Origin: Acetivibrio thermocellus ATCC 27405 | Lineage (GTDB): Bacteria; Bacillota; Clostridia; Acetivibrionales; Acetivibrionaceae | Assembly: GCF_000015865.1 (NCBI RefSeq) | Contig: NC_009012.1 | Coordinates: 3,341,081 to 3,405,080, forward strand | DNA length: 64,000 nucleotides | Reading direction: 5' to 3' | The notes under the pieces: generated by a model | What the model was told of the DNA's origin: nothing | Database searches by the model: none | Seen by the model: only the letters and a program-made list of their open reading frames with translations | Program-made: the position numbers and the translations under genes | Shown: positions 46,361 to 56,073 of the stretch, in pieces | Position numbering within the stretch: position 1 is the first letter of the stretch | Layout of the letters: each line of letters opens with the position of its first letter

Positions 46361-46712
46361 TAGCAAGTAAAAAGGCCTCTGTATTGCTCCCTGAAACGTA
46401 AAAGCGTAGGTTGCAGCCGTAAGCTTTGTTGAAACAAAAGGGGCAAGTAAAAAGGATTTTGTAAAGGTTGCAGCAGTTATCAATACAGAAATTTATTGGT
46501 CAGAAGCATTAAGAAATTAGTGTCCAAGAGAAGCAGTAAAAGAACATTAAGAAATTTGAACTAAGGCTCGTGATGCCTGAAATCACGTAATTTGTCACAT
46601 CAGGAATAGATAGGTTGGCGTTCCCTTGCGAGGATTAAGGTCAAGGGACACTTCTTTACAAGAAATGTCCCTAATCGAATCTAACGCTCTTAAATTGAGG
46701 TTGCCGGTATGA
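46361..46712 (+). ncRNA. Candidate IS110 bridge RNA region (unit D)
   Basis: GCGTTCCCTT at 46618-46627 is again the reverse complement of the tip junction. The flanking sequence (TAGGTTGGCGTTCCCTTGCG, then CTAACGCTCTTAAATTG) equals unit B. The enclosed segment (46634-46680) is 47 nt against 22 nt and unrelated in sequence, with a strong hairpin AGGGACA...TGTCCCT at 46644-46672. A conserved frame with an exchangeable hairpin fits a guide RNA. Expression is not shown. Confidence 0.6.
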
Positions 46713-47969
46713 GTGGTGGAGACATTGGAAAAGGAGAGGATAGATATTTATCATAAACGAAACACCTGCTTTGTTGGAATTGATATGCACAAGGACGCAC
46801 ATTGTGCAGTTGTAATTGATTGTTGGATGAATAAACTGGGTGAGGTTAACTTTGAAAACAGGCCATCCAGATTCCCTGCATTCGTTGAGGATGTAAGGAA
46901 GATTTGCGGCACAAAGGGAATTGTATTCGGACTTGAAGATACCAGAGGCTTTGGCAGAAACCTTGCTGCCTATCTGGTCGGCAGGAAGTTTGAAGTCAAG
47001 CACGTTAACCCTGCCTATACAAGCGCTGTAAGGCTTGCAAACCCCATTATTTACAAGGATGACTCCTATGATGCCTATTGTGTGGCAAGGGTGCTCAGGG
47101 ATATGGTGGACACTTTGCAGGATGCCAAGCATGAGGATATATTCTGGACAATACGGCAAATGGTGAAAAGACGGGATTTGATTGTAAAGAGCAATGTGAT
47201 GAACAAGAACCAGCTCCACAGCCAGCTTGCTTATAGCTACCCATCCTACAGGAAATTCTTTGGCATGATTGATTCCAAGAGTGCCTTATGCTTCTGGGAG
47301 AACTACCCGTCACCGGAGTATATATGGAAAACAACACCGGAAGAAATATATCAGACGATAAAGCCTGTGCATCAGGCGCTTAAAATACAGCGCATCCATG
47401 AGATTATATCCATGATTGAAAGGGATGGAGACACAAGAAAGGACTATCAGCCCGAAAGGGATTTTATTGTCAGAAACATTGTAAAGGATATCAGGCACAA
47501 CAAGGAGTTGATTGCCGAAATTGACGATGAACTAAGAAAGCTGATACCTTTGACAGGCTATAAGCTACATACAATGCCGGGAATCGACCTTGTTACAGAA
47601 GCACAGATAATATCTGAAATCGGAGATATTAACCGCTTCCCAGACTCAGACAAGCTGGCTCGGTTTATGGGCTTGGCACCGGTGCAATTCAGCTCTGCCG
47701 GAAAGGGTAAAGACCAAAGATGCAGGAATGGCAACAGGGCACTAAATGCGATATTTCACTTTCTCGCAATCCAGATGGTAGCAGTATCGGCCTCAGGAAA
47801 GCCAAGACACCCGGTATTCAGGGAGTATTTTGAGCAGAAGGTTAAAGAGGGCAAGAACAAGCCACAGGCGCTTGTGTGCGTGGCAAGGCGGCTTGTGAGG
47901 ATTATTTACGGCATGATGAAAACCAGGACAGAATACAGGCCATTTGAGAAGGCTGACGACAAGAACTGA
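46713..47969 (+). CDS. IS110-family recombinase (DEDD transposase)
   Basis: 418 residues, differing from 26369 at only a handful of positions (ICGTKGIVFGLED, KFFGMIDSK, RTEYRPFEKADDKN). All DEDD and C-terminal serine-region motifs are present (VGIDMHKD, FGLEDTRG, DDSYDAYC, FSSAGKGKDQR, NGNRALNAI). It lies 93 bp before the orphan-tip junction at 48062. Two nearly invariant full-length copies suggest recent activity or copying. Confidence 0.93.
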   Translation: MVETLEKERIDIYHKRNTCFVGIDMHKDAHCAVVIDCWMNKLGEVNFENRPSRFPAFVEDVRKICGTKGIVFGLEDTRGFGRNLAAYLVGRKFEVKHVNPAYTSAVRLANPIIYKDDSYDAYCVARVLRDMVDTLQDAKHEDIFWTIRQMVKRRDLIVKSNVMNKNQLHSQLAYSYPSYRKFFGMIDSKSALCFWENYPSPEYIWKTTPEEIYQTIKPVHQALKIQRIHEIISMIERDGDTRKDYQPERDFIVRNIVKDIRHNKELIAEIDDELRKLIPLTGYKLHTMPGIDLVTEAQIISEIGDINRFPDSDKLARFMGLAPVQFSSAGKGKDQRCRNGNRALNAIFHFLAIQMVAVSASGKPRHPVFREYFEQKVKEGKNKPQALVCVARRLVRIIYGMMKTRTEYRPFEKADDKN

Positions 47970-48061
47970 TTTCATATTCTGGAAGCAAAGCAATGGAAGA
48001 TAATTCTTTTTTGATTGAGATATGGTAACAGGAATTATATAATAGTTATAGTCCTTGTAGT

Positions 48062-48409
48062 GAGGGAACGAGTAGTACTACAGGAAAACAAGCTCAAATT
48101 ATAGGTGCGACTAGAGAACAGAAAGTTGCAAATATAACAGGTGGACAAGTTAGTGGAGCAAAAATAAAATCAAGTGCTGGAGGAACAGATATAGATGTAA
48201 TTGGACCTAATGGCGAATTAATAATGGTTGGTGGACCAGCGAAAGCAAATGATCTTGGTAAATTGGGTCAAGTTATTAAGATATATCAAGATGAAGCAGC
48301 CATAAGAGGAGTTGGTGTTAAGGCGTATTTTGCAGAAGGTACACCACAAAATGTAATTGATTTTGCTATAAAAAAACTGGGCACAGATAATGTTGTAATA
48401 TTTAAATAG
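48062..48409 (+). pseudogene. Orphan toxin tip without scaffold
   Basis: The frame starts at GAGGGAACGAGTAGTACT (EGTSST) and runs 115 codons: KQAQIIGATREQKVANITGG, GGTDIDVIGPNGELIMVGGPAK, GVKAYFAEGTPQNVIDFAIK. It has no start or ribosome site. The GTDIDV...GEL patch could be a restriction-endonuclease-like centre, but I cannot assign a family with confidence. It was presumably joined to a Hint scaffold before unit D was inserted. Confidence 0.75.
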
Positions 48410-48424
48410 AATAGGAGGTTGCTT

Positions 48425-48718
48425 ATGCCAAGGGGTGTTGCTAGCGTATTTTCTACACTTCAAAATATTGATATGTTTAAACAAATAGAAGTTCTTTTTA
48501 ACACTAAGGGGATAAGACTTGAATTGCCTAATACAAATAAAGTGCAAGTATGGACTACAGAAGGTGAAATGCTAAATATTGAGAAAAAAGAATTACTTCA
48601 AAACACATCAGATATAAGTGACTATTTAATACAATTTTGGTGGCCTCAGATGGATACTTATATATTATTAAAATATCCGAAGTTTTTATTTAAATTACAA
48701 AATTTTCCGAAAGTTTGA
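48425..48718 (+). CDS. Putative immunity protein for orphan tip
   Basis: 97 residues from ATG 48425 (MPRGVASVFSTLQNID) with AGGAGGT 7 nt upstream. Soluble, with a Trp- and Tyr-rich end (IQFWWPQMDTYILLKYPKFLFKL). Not recognised. No unit regulator or promoter follows, so this is the last cassette of the array. Confidence 0.6.
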   Translation: MPRGVASVFSTLQNIDMFKQIEVLFNTKGIRLELPNTNKVQVWTTEGEMLNIEKKELLQNTSDISDYLIQFWWPQMDTYILLKYPKFLFKLQNFPKV

Positions 48719-48861
48719 AAGATTTAGGAATTTAGTGCTTGGTAATGTTGTTGTCGGGCAGGTGAGAAATGGTGCCAAGTTGACGTGATTTAACCGCCTA
48801 AATCAAGGAAAATGGTTTTTGTTGGGTTTTAAGCGGCTTGACATTTATCATGAAAAATAGT

Positions 48862-48917
48862 AAATTTAATTTAATTATTTTTAATTATTAAATTTAATTT
48901 AATTATTTTTAATTATA
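48862..48917. repeat. 28-bp AT-only tandem repeat, two copies
   Basis: Two copies of a unit beginning AAATTTAATTTAATTA, at 48862-48889 and 48890-48917. It lies in the gene-free stretch 48719-48972, which separates the toxin array from the conserved chromosome; nothing else is recognised there. Confidence 0.8.
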
Positions 48918-48972
48918 TAGAATTAATTATATAAAAGCGAAAAATTGATAAATTTAATGGGGTGATAAAATA

Positions 48973-49101
48973 ATGGATGATTATCCGGCGGATTTACAGA
49001 TCGGAAAGGCACTATGGAAGTTATTAAGATCAGAGTGTAATATGAAAATAAACAATATAAAAATTGATAAATACAAAAGGGCTATAAGAGGGCTGGAGTA
49101 A
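48973..49101 (+). CDS. Small 42-residue hypothetical protein
   Basis: MDDYPADLQIGKALWKLLRS... ending KRAIRGLE, with GGGGTGAT upstream of the ATG. Followed by CAAGGTTTATTATGCTCTTTTTTAG. The composition is reasonable for a real small protein but there is no family match, and it may be a chance frame or a remnant. Confidence 0.35.
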   Translation: MDDYPADLQIGKALWKLLRSECNMKINNIKIDKYKRAIRGLE

Positions 49102-49165
49102 ACCGTAGACAAGGTTTATTATGCTCTTTTTTAGTCTTATTTTATCTTGTGGAGGATGATTTTAA

Positions 49166-50467
49166 TTGTTTGTTGAGATTCTGGTTTTAATACTTCTGAT
49201 AGTGCTGAACGGATTTTTTGCGGCTTCTGAGATTGCTCTGATATCTTTAAATGACAACAAGCTCAGGTTGATGGGCAATGAAAAGAGCAAAAAGAAGATT
49301 GAAATATTGAAAAAACTATTATCTGAACCGGGCAGGTTCCTGGCCACCATCCAAATTGGTATAACTCTTGGCGGAACATTGTCGAGTGCTTTCGCGTCCG
49401 AGAGTTTTTCCGACCGGTTGGCAGGACTTATAAAACAGACGGGTGTACCTGTTCCGGATGCAGTGCTTAAGACTCTGTCCATGATTTTCGTATCTGTAAT
49501 TTTGTCATATTTTTCACTGGTAATTGGCGAACTGGTTCCTAAAAGACTTGCGATGAAGAAAGAAGAAGCCATATCCATGTTTGCTGCCAGGCCGCTTTAT
49601 ATCCTTTCAGTTGTCACTTATCCTGCTGTAAAGCTTCTCAATGCTTCAACCAATTTGATAGTCAGACTTTTCGGAATTGACCCCAATGCGGACGAGGAAG
49701 AGGTCACCGAGGAAGAGATTCGAATGATGGTTGACGTTGGAGAAGAAAAGGGGACCATACAGGAAAACGAGAAGGAAATGATCAATAATATTTTTGATTT
49801 TGACAACAAGACGGTTATGGATATTATGACCCATAGAACCGATATTGTGGCTCTTCCGGTTGATGCAAGTCTTGATGAAGTTATATCCTTGTTTAATGAG
49901 GAAAAATACACAAGGATACCGGTGTATGAGGAAAGCATAGATAACATTGTAGGGATACTTCACGTCAAGGATTTAATAAAATATATAGGCGTCGGGAGTG
50001 ATACTGCAGACTTTGATTTAAGAAAGATAATAAGAAAGCCTTATAATGTGCCTTGGTCCAAAAAGGCAGACGAGCTTTTCAGCGAGCTGCAGAAAAACAA
50101 GGTCCATATGGCGATTATTATTGACGAGTACGGAGGAACGGCCGGAATTGTCACTGTTGAAGACCTTGTGGAGGAAATTGTGGGTAATATATTTGACGAA
50201 TACGATGAAGAAGAAAAAGATTTCGAAAAATTGGATGAGAGCACTTATATATTCAGCGGCACCGCAGGTCTTGATGTTTTAAATGAATGGGCGGACGCGC
50301 AGCTGCCTGAGGACGAGTATGACACATTGAGCGGTTTTATTATAAGTCAGTTGGGTAGAATTCCGGAGTATGATGAAAAGCCGGAAATTGAGTTCAACGG
50401 ACTTTTATTCAAAGTGGAAGAGGTAAGTGAAAAAAGGATTGAAAAAATTAAGGTGTGCAGAGCGTAA
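49166..50467 (+). CDS. CNNM/CorC-HlyC family membrane protein with CBS domains
   Basis: 433 residues from TTG, with GGAGGAT about 10 nt upstream. Residues 1-185 are the CNNM (DUF21) transmembrane domain (LNGFFAASEIALISLN, GELVPKRLAMKK). A CBS pair spans about 205-330 (VMDIMTHRTDIVALPVDASLDEVI, YTRIPVYEESIDNIVGILHVKDL). A CorC/HlyC domain is at the C-terminus (DEYDTLSGFIISQLGRIP). Members are linked to magnesium or cobalt homeostasis and are often misnamed haemolysins. Full length, ordinary chromosomal gene. Confidence 0.92.
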   Translation: MFVEILVLILLIVLNGFFAASEIALISLNDNKLRLMGNEKSKKKIEILKKLLSEPGRFLATIQIGITLGGTLSSAFASESFSDRLAGLIKQTGVPVPDAVLKTLSMIFVSVILSYFSLVIGELVPKRLAMKKEEAISMFAARPLYILSVVTYPAVKLLNASTNLIVRLFGIDPNADEEEVTEEEIRMMVDVGEEKGTIQENEKEMINNIFDFDNKTVMDIMTHRTDIVALPVDASLDEVISLFNEEKYTRIPVYEESIDNIVGILHVKDLIKYIGVGSDTADFDLRKIIRKPYNVPWSKKADELFSELQKNKVHMAIIIDEYGGTAGIVTVEDLVEEIVGNIFDEYDEEEKDFEKLDESTYIFSGTAGLDVLNEWADAQLPEDEYDTLSGFIISQLGRIPEYDEKPEIEFNGLLFKVEEVSEKRIEKIKVCRA

Positions 50468-50506
50468 AAAAGTTGTTGATGTTAACGCAGCGTAAAGGTG
50501 TAAAGT

Positions 50507-51019
50507 ATGTTTATCCGAAAAAGAGAGCAGCTGGATTTGTTGATAGCAAATGTGGAAAAGACTATTGCAGCTGCTGAAAGGAGAGCCGAAATGACAGACA
50601 AGGAGAAATTTGAAGGTTTCAAACAAAAAATGATTGAAGAGAATGAGAGAAAGTATGGGGAAGAGATAAGGGAAAAATATGGGGATGAAGAGGTTGACAA
50701 GTCTTACAGAAAGCTTAAAAACATGACCAAAGAGCAGTATGAAGAAGCGGAGAGGCTTTCTGCTGAGCTAAAAAACCTATTAAAGCAAGCCTTTGCAACG
50801 GGAGATCCTGCAGGGGAGCTTGCACAAAAGGCTGCAGACCTGCATCGACAATGGCTGTGCTGTTTTTGGGAAAGTTACAGCAAAGAAGCCCATGCCGGGC
50901 TTGCCAAAATGTATGTTGAGGACGAGAGGTTTGCGGCATATTATGACAAGGATCAGCCGGGAACCGCAGAATTTTTGAGGGATGCCATTTTGATTTATAC
51001 GGGAATGAAGGAAGAATGA
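50507..51019 (+). CDS. TipAS-domain protein lacking the MerR DNA-binding part
   Basis: 170 residues, ATG after AAAGGTG. Residues 1-28 (RKREQLDLLIANVEKTIAAAE) are the end of a MerR-type coiled coil. Residues 45-165 are a TipAS domain (KYGEEIREKYGDEEVDKSY, HRQWLCCFWESYSKEAHAGLAKMYVEDERF). TipAS binds thiopeptide-like ligands in TipA-type regulators. Only 39 bp separate it from the previous gene, so no helix-turn-helix part is encoded. It is a stand-alone ligand-binding protein, like the natural short TipAS form, or a truncated regulator. Confidence 0.8.
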   Translation: MFIRKREQLDLLIANVEKTIAAAERRAEMTDKEKFEGFKQKMIEENERKYGEEIREKYGDEEVDKSYRKLKNMTKEQYEEAERLSAELKNLLKQAFATGDPAGELAQKAADLHRQWLCCFWESYSKEAHAGLAKMYVEDERFAAYYDKDQPGTAEFLRDAILIYTGMKEE

Positions 51020-51040
51020 TTTTAAATTATGGATATTAAA

Positions 51041-51075
51041 AAAGGTTGACTGCCTTTGTTTGGCAGTCAACCTTT
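51041..51075. terminator. Bidirectional terminator between TipAS gene and celG
   Basis: AAAGGTTGACTGCC / GGCAGTCAACCTTT perfect 14-bp stem with 7-nt loop; A-rich before and T-rich after, serving both convergent genes. Confidence 0.9.
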
Positions 51076-51101
51076 AATTTTATTATAAGTCCTGTTGATT
51101 G

Positions 51102-52802
51102 TCAGGTGGTGTGCGGCAGTTTGTCAATTGACCTCAGCAAATATCTCTTTAGAACGGTATAGTCAGTTGAATTCACTTTACCGTCCGCATTTACGTCTGC
51201 AGCATCCATGTTGGCACTTGCCGGAGGATTTTTTACTATTATTCTCTTTAATATACCAAGATCTGTTGAATTGACATTACCATCGCTGTTAATGTCGCCG
51301 TAAATAAATGAAGGAGTCGATGAAGCTGCAGGCTTTGTAGGCGTCGCAGTCGGTGTTGCCGGAGGATCTGAAGCTTGTGGTGTTCCGTAGTACTCGCCCA
51401 GGGAAATTCCCTTTGAACCGAGAGGAATTTTGTGGTCAAGTCCAATGAACTTTCCGTCCTTGGTCTGCCACAAAGCAGGTTTTAACAATGCGTATTTTGC
51501 CTCATCCCAAGTTGACCAGTCGTTTCCGAGCAATCCGCCGGTGTCACCGGAGTTGGGATTTATGCACCAGAATGTATGATGAATGCGGTTTTGAACTATG
51601 TAATCTCTGAGCAATGTCATCCATTTTTGGTTTTTGCCGCCGTCCATATGTCCGCCCCATTCACCGATTAGGATTGGAGCGATTCCCTGATCGTGAATAT
51701 ATGCCCAGGTATCATACCAATAGTCATCCAACAAGGTTTGCATTGTAAAGTCTTTTTCAAACCACGGCTGAGCATATACTGAAGGACCGTAGTCATGCGG
51801 AGAATATACAATCTGGCTGTTCAAAGGACCTAAATCGATAGGATAGTCTTTAACACCTCTTAAGTTTCCTCCCCACCATGCACTGTACCATGGAGAAGCA
51901 TCTCCTGTTGCTCCCCAGATATCCGGTGTGTCATAGGTATAACCTTTCTCAGTTTTAGGATATTGTTCAACACCTTCAATTACTATAAGCACTTTAGGAT
52001 TTACTTCCAAAATAGCTTTTGCGCAGGTTTCGGCAGCGTATTTCCAGTTGTTTTCGTCTGTGGAATTGTCCCATTTTGCAAGCAATTTAGGCACCTCAGC
52101 CGTATATCCACGCTTTCCGTGAGGCTCGTTTTTCAAGTCAAAAGCTATTATGGTGTCATCATTTTTGTACTTGTCGGCAAGCCAAACCAAAGTGTCTATC
52201 CACATCTTTGTGGTAACCACACCACAGGTGCTTGTTTCCTTTCCGTACCACAACTCATAGTTGTGTCCGGAGTTGTTGGCGTCAGGACTGTGTATATCAA
52301 TCATTACTTTTATTCCGAGTTCTTTGCAGTATCCCATTATGATATCGAAGATTTCCATACTGTTTTTTACATCGTCGGTTTCGGGATCATAAAAGTCAGG
52401 GTTGACCACATGATATGGAGGATTGTTGCTGGCGGTAACACTGGAAACCGGGTTGGGTTTTCCAATCATCCAGCTGTACAGAAGCTCTGTTGAAATTGGT
52501 ATTCTCAGAAGGTTGATACCTCTGTCTGCAATGCTGGTCAGAATGGTTTTAACATCATACCAGGCACCGTGGAAACAGTTTTCACTGCAGTTGAAACCAA
52601 ACCAGTTGGCGCCTGTGAGCCAGACTTCGTTTCCATACATGTCGTAAATTTTGTTGCCTTTACAGTGCAACCAGTCATCGTTGTTGCTGTCGACGGCGGC
52701 CGCTGCTGTCGTAGCTGTTGAACCGGTATTCTGTGCAAAGCAGAAAATGGCCAATACCATCAAAGCAACAACCAGCGAAAAAATTGCTTTTGCTTTTTTC
52801 AT
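51102..52802 (-). CDS. celG: Cellulosomal GH5 endoglucanase with type I dockerin (CelG)
   Basis: 566 residues from ATG 52802, with GGGGAAGG upstream; an in-frame extension to 52874 is unlikely because the signal peptide starts here ([20 protein letters not shown]). The GH5 catalytic domain is about 40-470, with acid/base Glu226 (FDLKNEPHG) and nucleophile Glu381 (ILIGEWGGH). A Pro/Thr linker follows (475-500). The dockerin is 501-566 with two Ca-binding repeats ([19 protein letters not shown] and [18 protein letters not shown]). It hydrolyses cellulose outside the cell, docked on the CipA scaffoldin. Length and sequence fit C. thermocellum CelG. Confidence 0.95.
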   Translation of the reverse strand: MKKAKAIFSLVVALMVLAIFCFAQNTGSTATTAAAAVDSNNDDWLHCKGNKIYDMYGNEVWLTGANWFGFNCSENCFHGAWYDVKTILTSIADRGINLLRIPISTELLYSWMIGKPNPVSSVTASNNPPYHVVNPDFYDPETDDVKNSMEIFDIIMGYCKELGIKVMIDIHSPDANNSGHNYELWYGKETSTCGVVTTKMWIDTLVWLADKYKNDDTIIAFDLKNEPHGKRGYTAEVPKLLAKWDNSTDENNWKYAAETCAKAILEVNPKVLIVIEGVEQYPKTEKGYTYDTPDIWGATGDASPWYSAWWGGNLRGVKDYPIDLGPLNSQIVYSPHDYGPSVYAQPWFEKDFTMQTLLDDYWYDTWAYIHDQGIAPILIGEWGGHMDGGKNQKWMTLLRDYIVQNRIHHTFWCINPNSGDTGGLLGNDWSTWDEAKYALLKPALWQTKDGKFIGLDHKIPLGSKGISLGEYYGTPQASDPPATPTATPTKPAASSTPSFIYGDINSDGNVNSTDLGILKRIIVKNPPASANMDAADVNADGKVNSTDYTVLKRYLLRSIDKLPHTT

Positions 52803-53104
52803 AAAAATACCTTCCCCCCAAAAAATAATTTGTTCAATAAAAAATATATTATTGAAAATTGTTAACCGGGCCAATGAAGCAAAAATAAAAGAGGTAATTG
52901 CACCAGTGAAAATATGTTGTTCTGTAAAATAGTTGTTCTATAAAAATATTTTTTAAGCATAACCTCCTCTGGAGTAAATTTACAATACCATTTATGCAGG
53001 AATACTTATCCTATTATAATTTTATAAAATATTCGGGGTTAAATCAACCTGAAATGTATATGCGTAGGGAAAAATTAAGGATTGTGCGCCATATAAGTGA
53101 AGTT
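52803..53104 (-). promoter_or_regulatory. Upstream region of celG (gene-free)
   Basis: AT-rich spacer between celG and the next minus-strand gene. It holds a tandem 16-bp repeat beginning GTTGTTCT (52916-52947). celG and the gene upstream are 300 bp apart, so celG probably has its own promoter here, but no clear -35/-10 pair stands out. Confidence 0.4.
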
Positions 53105-53806
53105 TCAGACATTTGCCACGAACATTTCTATATCCTTGACTGAGACAAAGTAATTTTTTGGATTTTCAGGGTCTATATATACCGGAAGACTGGTAATACC
53201 CTTTTCGTGTATTATAGGTTCGGGATCAAACCAGATATTGTCGCTGGTAAAAAAGTAAAACAATCCTGTGTCGGGATCTTTCCACTTGCAGGTAATAACA
53301 TATGGGTGCTTACTGTTTACTGTATAGCTTGTGTTCAAAGTGATTTCACTAATGTCTGCGTATACTGTCCGGCCGGTTTCCAACAACCGTTTGCGAAGTC
53401 TGAATTTCTTAAACTGTGATGCGGTAAAGCTAATTCCAATGATAAAAAATACCAATCCGATTCCAACCAAAAAGAGATCATCGAAGACGAAACCCATGGT
53501 TTTAACGTGCCTCGGCTTATTTGGGTCATAATAGACGGTGATTTTCCTGCCTACATACATCAAAGGGGAGTGTGCAATAATTTCGTAGTATTCTTCTCCT
53601 TCCACGGAATATTTTATTACCACTTCGTAATGTTTATCACCGTCAAAGTCGCGGTAGGACTTTATATCGGTAACAACAGCGGTGGTTCTGGCGGCATTGC
53701 TTATAAAATTGTAATGAGAAAGGAAAAAAGTTACGCCGATTAAAATGGGAATCAGACCTGCTGCGGTAAAAACAATTCCCAGAATCAACACAACATTTTT
53801 TTTCAT
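53105..53806 (-). CDS. DUF3592-family membrane protein
   Basis: 233 residues. N-terminal transmembrane helix (VVLILGIVFTAAGLIPILIGVTFFL), an extracytoplasmic beta-rich part (TTAVVTDIKSYRDFDGDKHYEVVIKYSVEGEEYYE, ITVYYDPNKPRHVKT), a second helix (DDLFLVGIGLVFFIIGISF), and another beta-rich part repeating the pattern (VYIDPENPKNYFV). This is the two-helix DUF3592 layout. Function unknown. Minus strand, alone; the about 220 bp before it contain no other gene. Confidence 0.8.
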   Translation of the reverse strand: MKKNVVLILGIVFTAAGLIPILIGVTFFLSHYNFISNAARTTAVVTDIKSYRDFDGDKHYEVVIKYSVEGEEYYEIIAHSPLMYVGRKITVYYDPNKPRHVKTMGFVFDDLFLVGIGLVFFIIGISFTASQFKKFRLRKRLLETGRTVYADISEITLNTSYTVNSKHPYVITCKWKDPDTGLFYFFTSDNIWFDPEPIIHEKGITSLPVYIDPENPKNYFVSVKDIEMFVANV

Positions 53807-54021
53807 TATTAATTTTATCCTCCCATATAAATTGTTTACATTTACAAAGTTATTCTATCACAAAAAAAGATGTGTAAAAACTATATATTAGGCAAAGTAC
53901 GGTGTATAAAAACAATAATAAAGCACAATAATTTCCATATGTAATGTTGTATGCATATAAATGCATAAAAATCAGATGAATTTTTGTAGAACAAAACCTG
54001 CAAAAAACCCAAAAAGATTTG

Positions 54022-54050
54022 TTGATATTTTGACGGTTTTGTGTTAGTAT
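54022..54050 (+). promoter_or_regulatory. Probable pckG promoter
   Basis: TTGATA (54022-54027), 17-bp spacer, TAGTAT (54045-54050), leaving a leader of about 145 nt before the ATG. The region 53807-54203 contains no gene. Confidence 0.55.
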
Positions 54051-54203
54051 GTTAGTGAAAAAATTAACTAATTGCTCGGGAAGAAAAAATATCCAGAGTA
54101 TTTTTAGTTTTACTTATATTGCAAAAATGCAACAACAAAAATGCAAACAACACAAATGTAATATCATAAAAAAATAATAATATAGTTGGAAGGAGAATTT
54201 CTG

Positions 54204-56021
54204 ATGACATCAACAAACATGACAAAAAACAAAAAACTGCTGGATTGGGTTAAGGAAATGGCTGAAATGTGTCAGCCTGATGAAATTTATTGGTGCGATG
54301 GTTCGGAGGAAGAAAATGAGCGCTTGATAAAGTTGATGGTGGATTCAGGTTTGGCTACGCCTTTGAATCCTGAAAAGCGACCTGGATGTTATCTCTTCCG
54401 CAGCGATCCGTCCGACGTTGCCCGTGTTGAGGACAGAACTTTTATTGCATCCAAAACCAAAGAAGATGCAGGACCTACAAACAACTGGATAGATCCGGTT
54501 GAGCTCAAGGCAACTATGAAAGAGTTGTACAAGGGTTGTATGAAGGGAAGAACAATGTATGTTATTCCTTTCTCCATGGGACCTATCGGTTCACCCATTT
54601 CAAAAATCGGCGTTGAATTGACCGACAGCCCTTATGTTGTTGTTAACATGCGCATTATGACTCGCATAGGCAAGGCTGTGTTGGATCAGCTCGGAGAAGA
54701 CGGAGATTTTGTACCTTGTCTCCACTCAGTCGGTGCTCCGCTCAAAGAGGGAGAAAAGGATAAAGGTTGGCCATGCGCACCAATCGAAAAGAAATACATA
54801 AGCCACTTCCCGGAAGAAAGGACTATATGGTCATATGGTTCCGGATACGGTGGAAATGCGCTTTTAGGAAAGAAATGCTTTGCACTTCGTATTGCATCTG
54901 TTATGGCACGTGACGAAGGTTGGCTTGCTGAACACATGCTTATCCTTCGCATAACAGACCCTGAAGGAAACAAGACATATGTTACAGGTGCTTTCCCAAG
55001 CGCATGCGGAAAGACGAACCTGGCTATGCTTATTCCTACAATTCCCGGATGGAAAGTTGAAACAATCGGTGACGATATTGCATGGATGAGATTTGGAAAA
55101 GACGGCCGTTTGTATGCTATCAACCCTGAAGCAGGATTCTTTGGTGTTGCTCCGGGTACATCCATGGATTCAAATCCGAACGCAATGCATACAATTAAGA
55201 AAAATACTATATTTACAAACGTTGCATTGACTGATGACGGCGATGTTTGGTGGGAAGGCATCGGAACTGAACCGCCGGCTCATCTCATAGACTGGCAGGG
55301 TAAAGACTGGACTCCTGATTCCGGAACTTTGGCAGCACATCCCAACGGACGTTTTACAGCACCTGCAAGTCAGTGCCCTGTAATTGCTCCTGAATGGGAG
55401 GATCCGGAAGGTGTGCCGATTTCAGCAATCCTTATCGGTGGACGCCGTCCGAACACCATTCCGCTTGTTCATGAAAGCTTTGACTGGAACCATGGTGTAT
55501 TCATGGGTTCAATCATGGGTTCTGAAATTACGGCTGCCGCAATTTCAAACAAAATCGGACAGGTACGCCGTGACCCGTTTGCTATGCTGCCTTTCATAGG
55601 CTACAACGTAAATGACTATTTGCAGCACTGGTTGAACATGGGTACCAAGACTGACCCAAGCAAGCTTCCCAAGATATTCTATGTAAACTGGTTCCGCAAG
55701 GACAGCAACGGTAAATGGTTGTGGCCTGGATACGGTGAAAACAGCCGTGTTCTCAAGTGGATTGTTGAAAGAGTCAACGGAAAAGGTAAAGCAGTAAAGA
55801 CACCTATAGGATATATGCCTACAGTTGACGCTATCGACACAACCGGCCTTGATGTAAGCAAAGAGGATATGGAAGAACTCTTGAGCGTTAACAAAGAACA
55901 GTGGCTCCAGGAAGTTGAGTCAATAAAAGAACATTATAAGTCATACGGAGAAAAACTGCCGAAAGAATTGTGGGCACAATTGGAGGCTCTTGAACAACGT
56001 TTGAAAGAGTATAACGGTTAA
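54204..56021 (+). CDS. pckG: Phosphoenolpyruvate carboxykinase (GTP)
   Basis: 605 residues from ATG 54204 ([15 protein letters not shown]), with GGAAGGAGA upstream; a TTG 18 nt earlier lies before the ribosome site. The GTP-type family is shown by [12 protein letters not shown] (P-loop with Cys268 and Lys270), [25 protein letters not shown] and [21 protein letters not shown]. It interconverts oxaloacetate and PEP with GDP/GTP. In C. thermocellum, which lacks a classical pyruvate kinase route, it is a main PEP-to-oxaloacetate step. Full length, with a strong terminator after it. Confidence 0.96.
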   Translation: MTSTNMTKNKKLLDWVKEMAEMCQPDEIYWCDGSEEENERLIKLMVDSGLATPLNPEKRPGCYLFRSDPSDVARVEDRTFIASKTKEDAGPTNNWIDPVELKATMKELYKGCMKGRTMYVIPFSMGPIGSPISKIGVELTDSPYVVVNMRIMTRIGKAVLDQLGEDGDFVPCLHSVGAPLKEGEKDKGWPCAPIEKKYISHFPEERTIWSYGSGYGGNALLGKKCFALRIASVMARDEGWLAEHMLILRITDPEGNKTYVTGAFPSACGKTNLAMLIPTIPGWKVETIGDDIAWMRFGKDGRLYAINPEAGFFGVAPGTSMDSNPNAMHTIKKNTIFTNVALTDDGDVWWEGIGTEPPAHLIDWQGKDWTPDSGTLAAHPNGRFTAPASQCPVIAPEWEDPEGVPISAILIGGRRPNTIPLVHESFDWNHGVFMGSIMGSEITAAAISNKIGQVRRDPFAMLPFIGYNVNDYLQHWLNMGTKTDPSKLPKIFYVNWFRKDSNGKWLWPGYGENSRVLKWIVERVNGKGKAVKTPIGYMPTVDAIDTTGLDVSKEDMEELLSVNKEQWLQEVESIKEHYKSYGEKLPKELWAQLEALEQRLKEYNG

Positions 56022-56036
56022 TATCCCAATGAGTGG

Positions 56037-56073
56037 AAAAAGGAGTCGTGATGTTTTGTCACGACTCCTTTTT
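56037..56073 (+). terminator. Strong terminator after pckG
   Basis: AAAAAGGAGTCGTGA / TCACGACTCCTTTTT, 15-bp perfect stem and 7-nt loop. Confidence 0.95.

Larger units (their letters stand above)
40594..48061 (+). mobile_element. Unit D: IS110-type mobile unit carrying toxin tip, immunity, primase and capsid genes
   Basis: Left boundary AAGGGAACG (40594-40602) within the scaffold frame; right boundary GAGGGAACG (48062-48070), where an orphan tip begins. Gene order is as in unit B. Genes from the regulator to the recombinase are near-identical to unit B, but the tip, its immunity gene and the terminator type differ. So the tip cassette varies independently of the machinery. Size 7468 bp. Confidence 0.65.
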
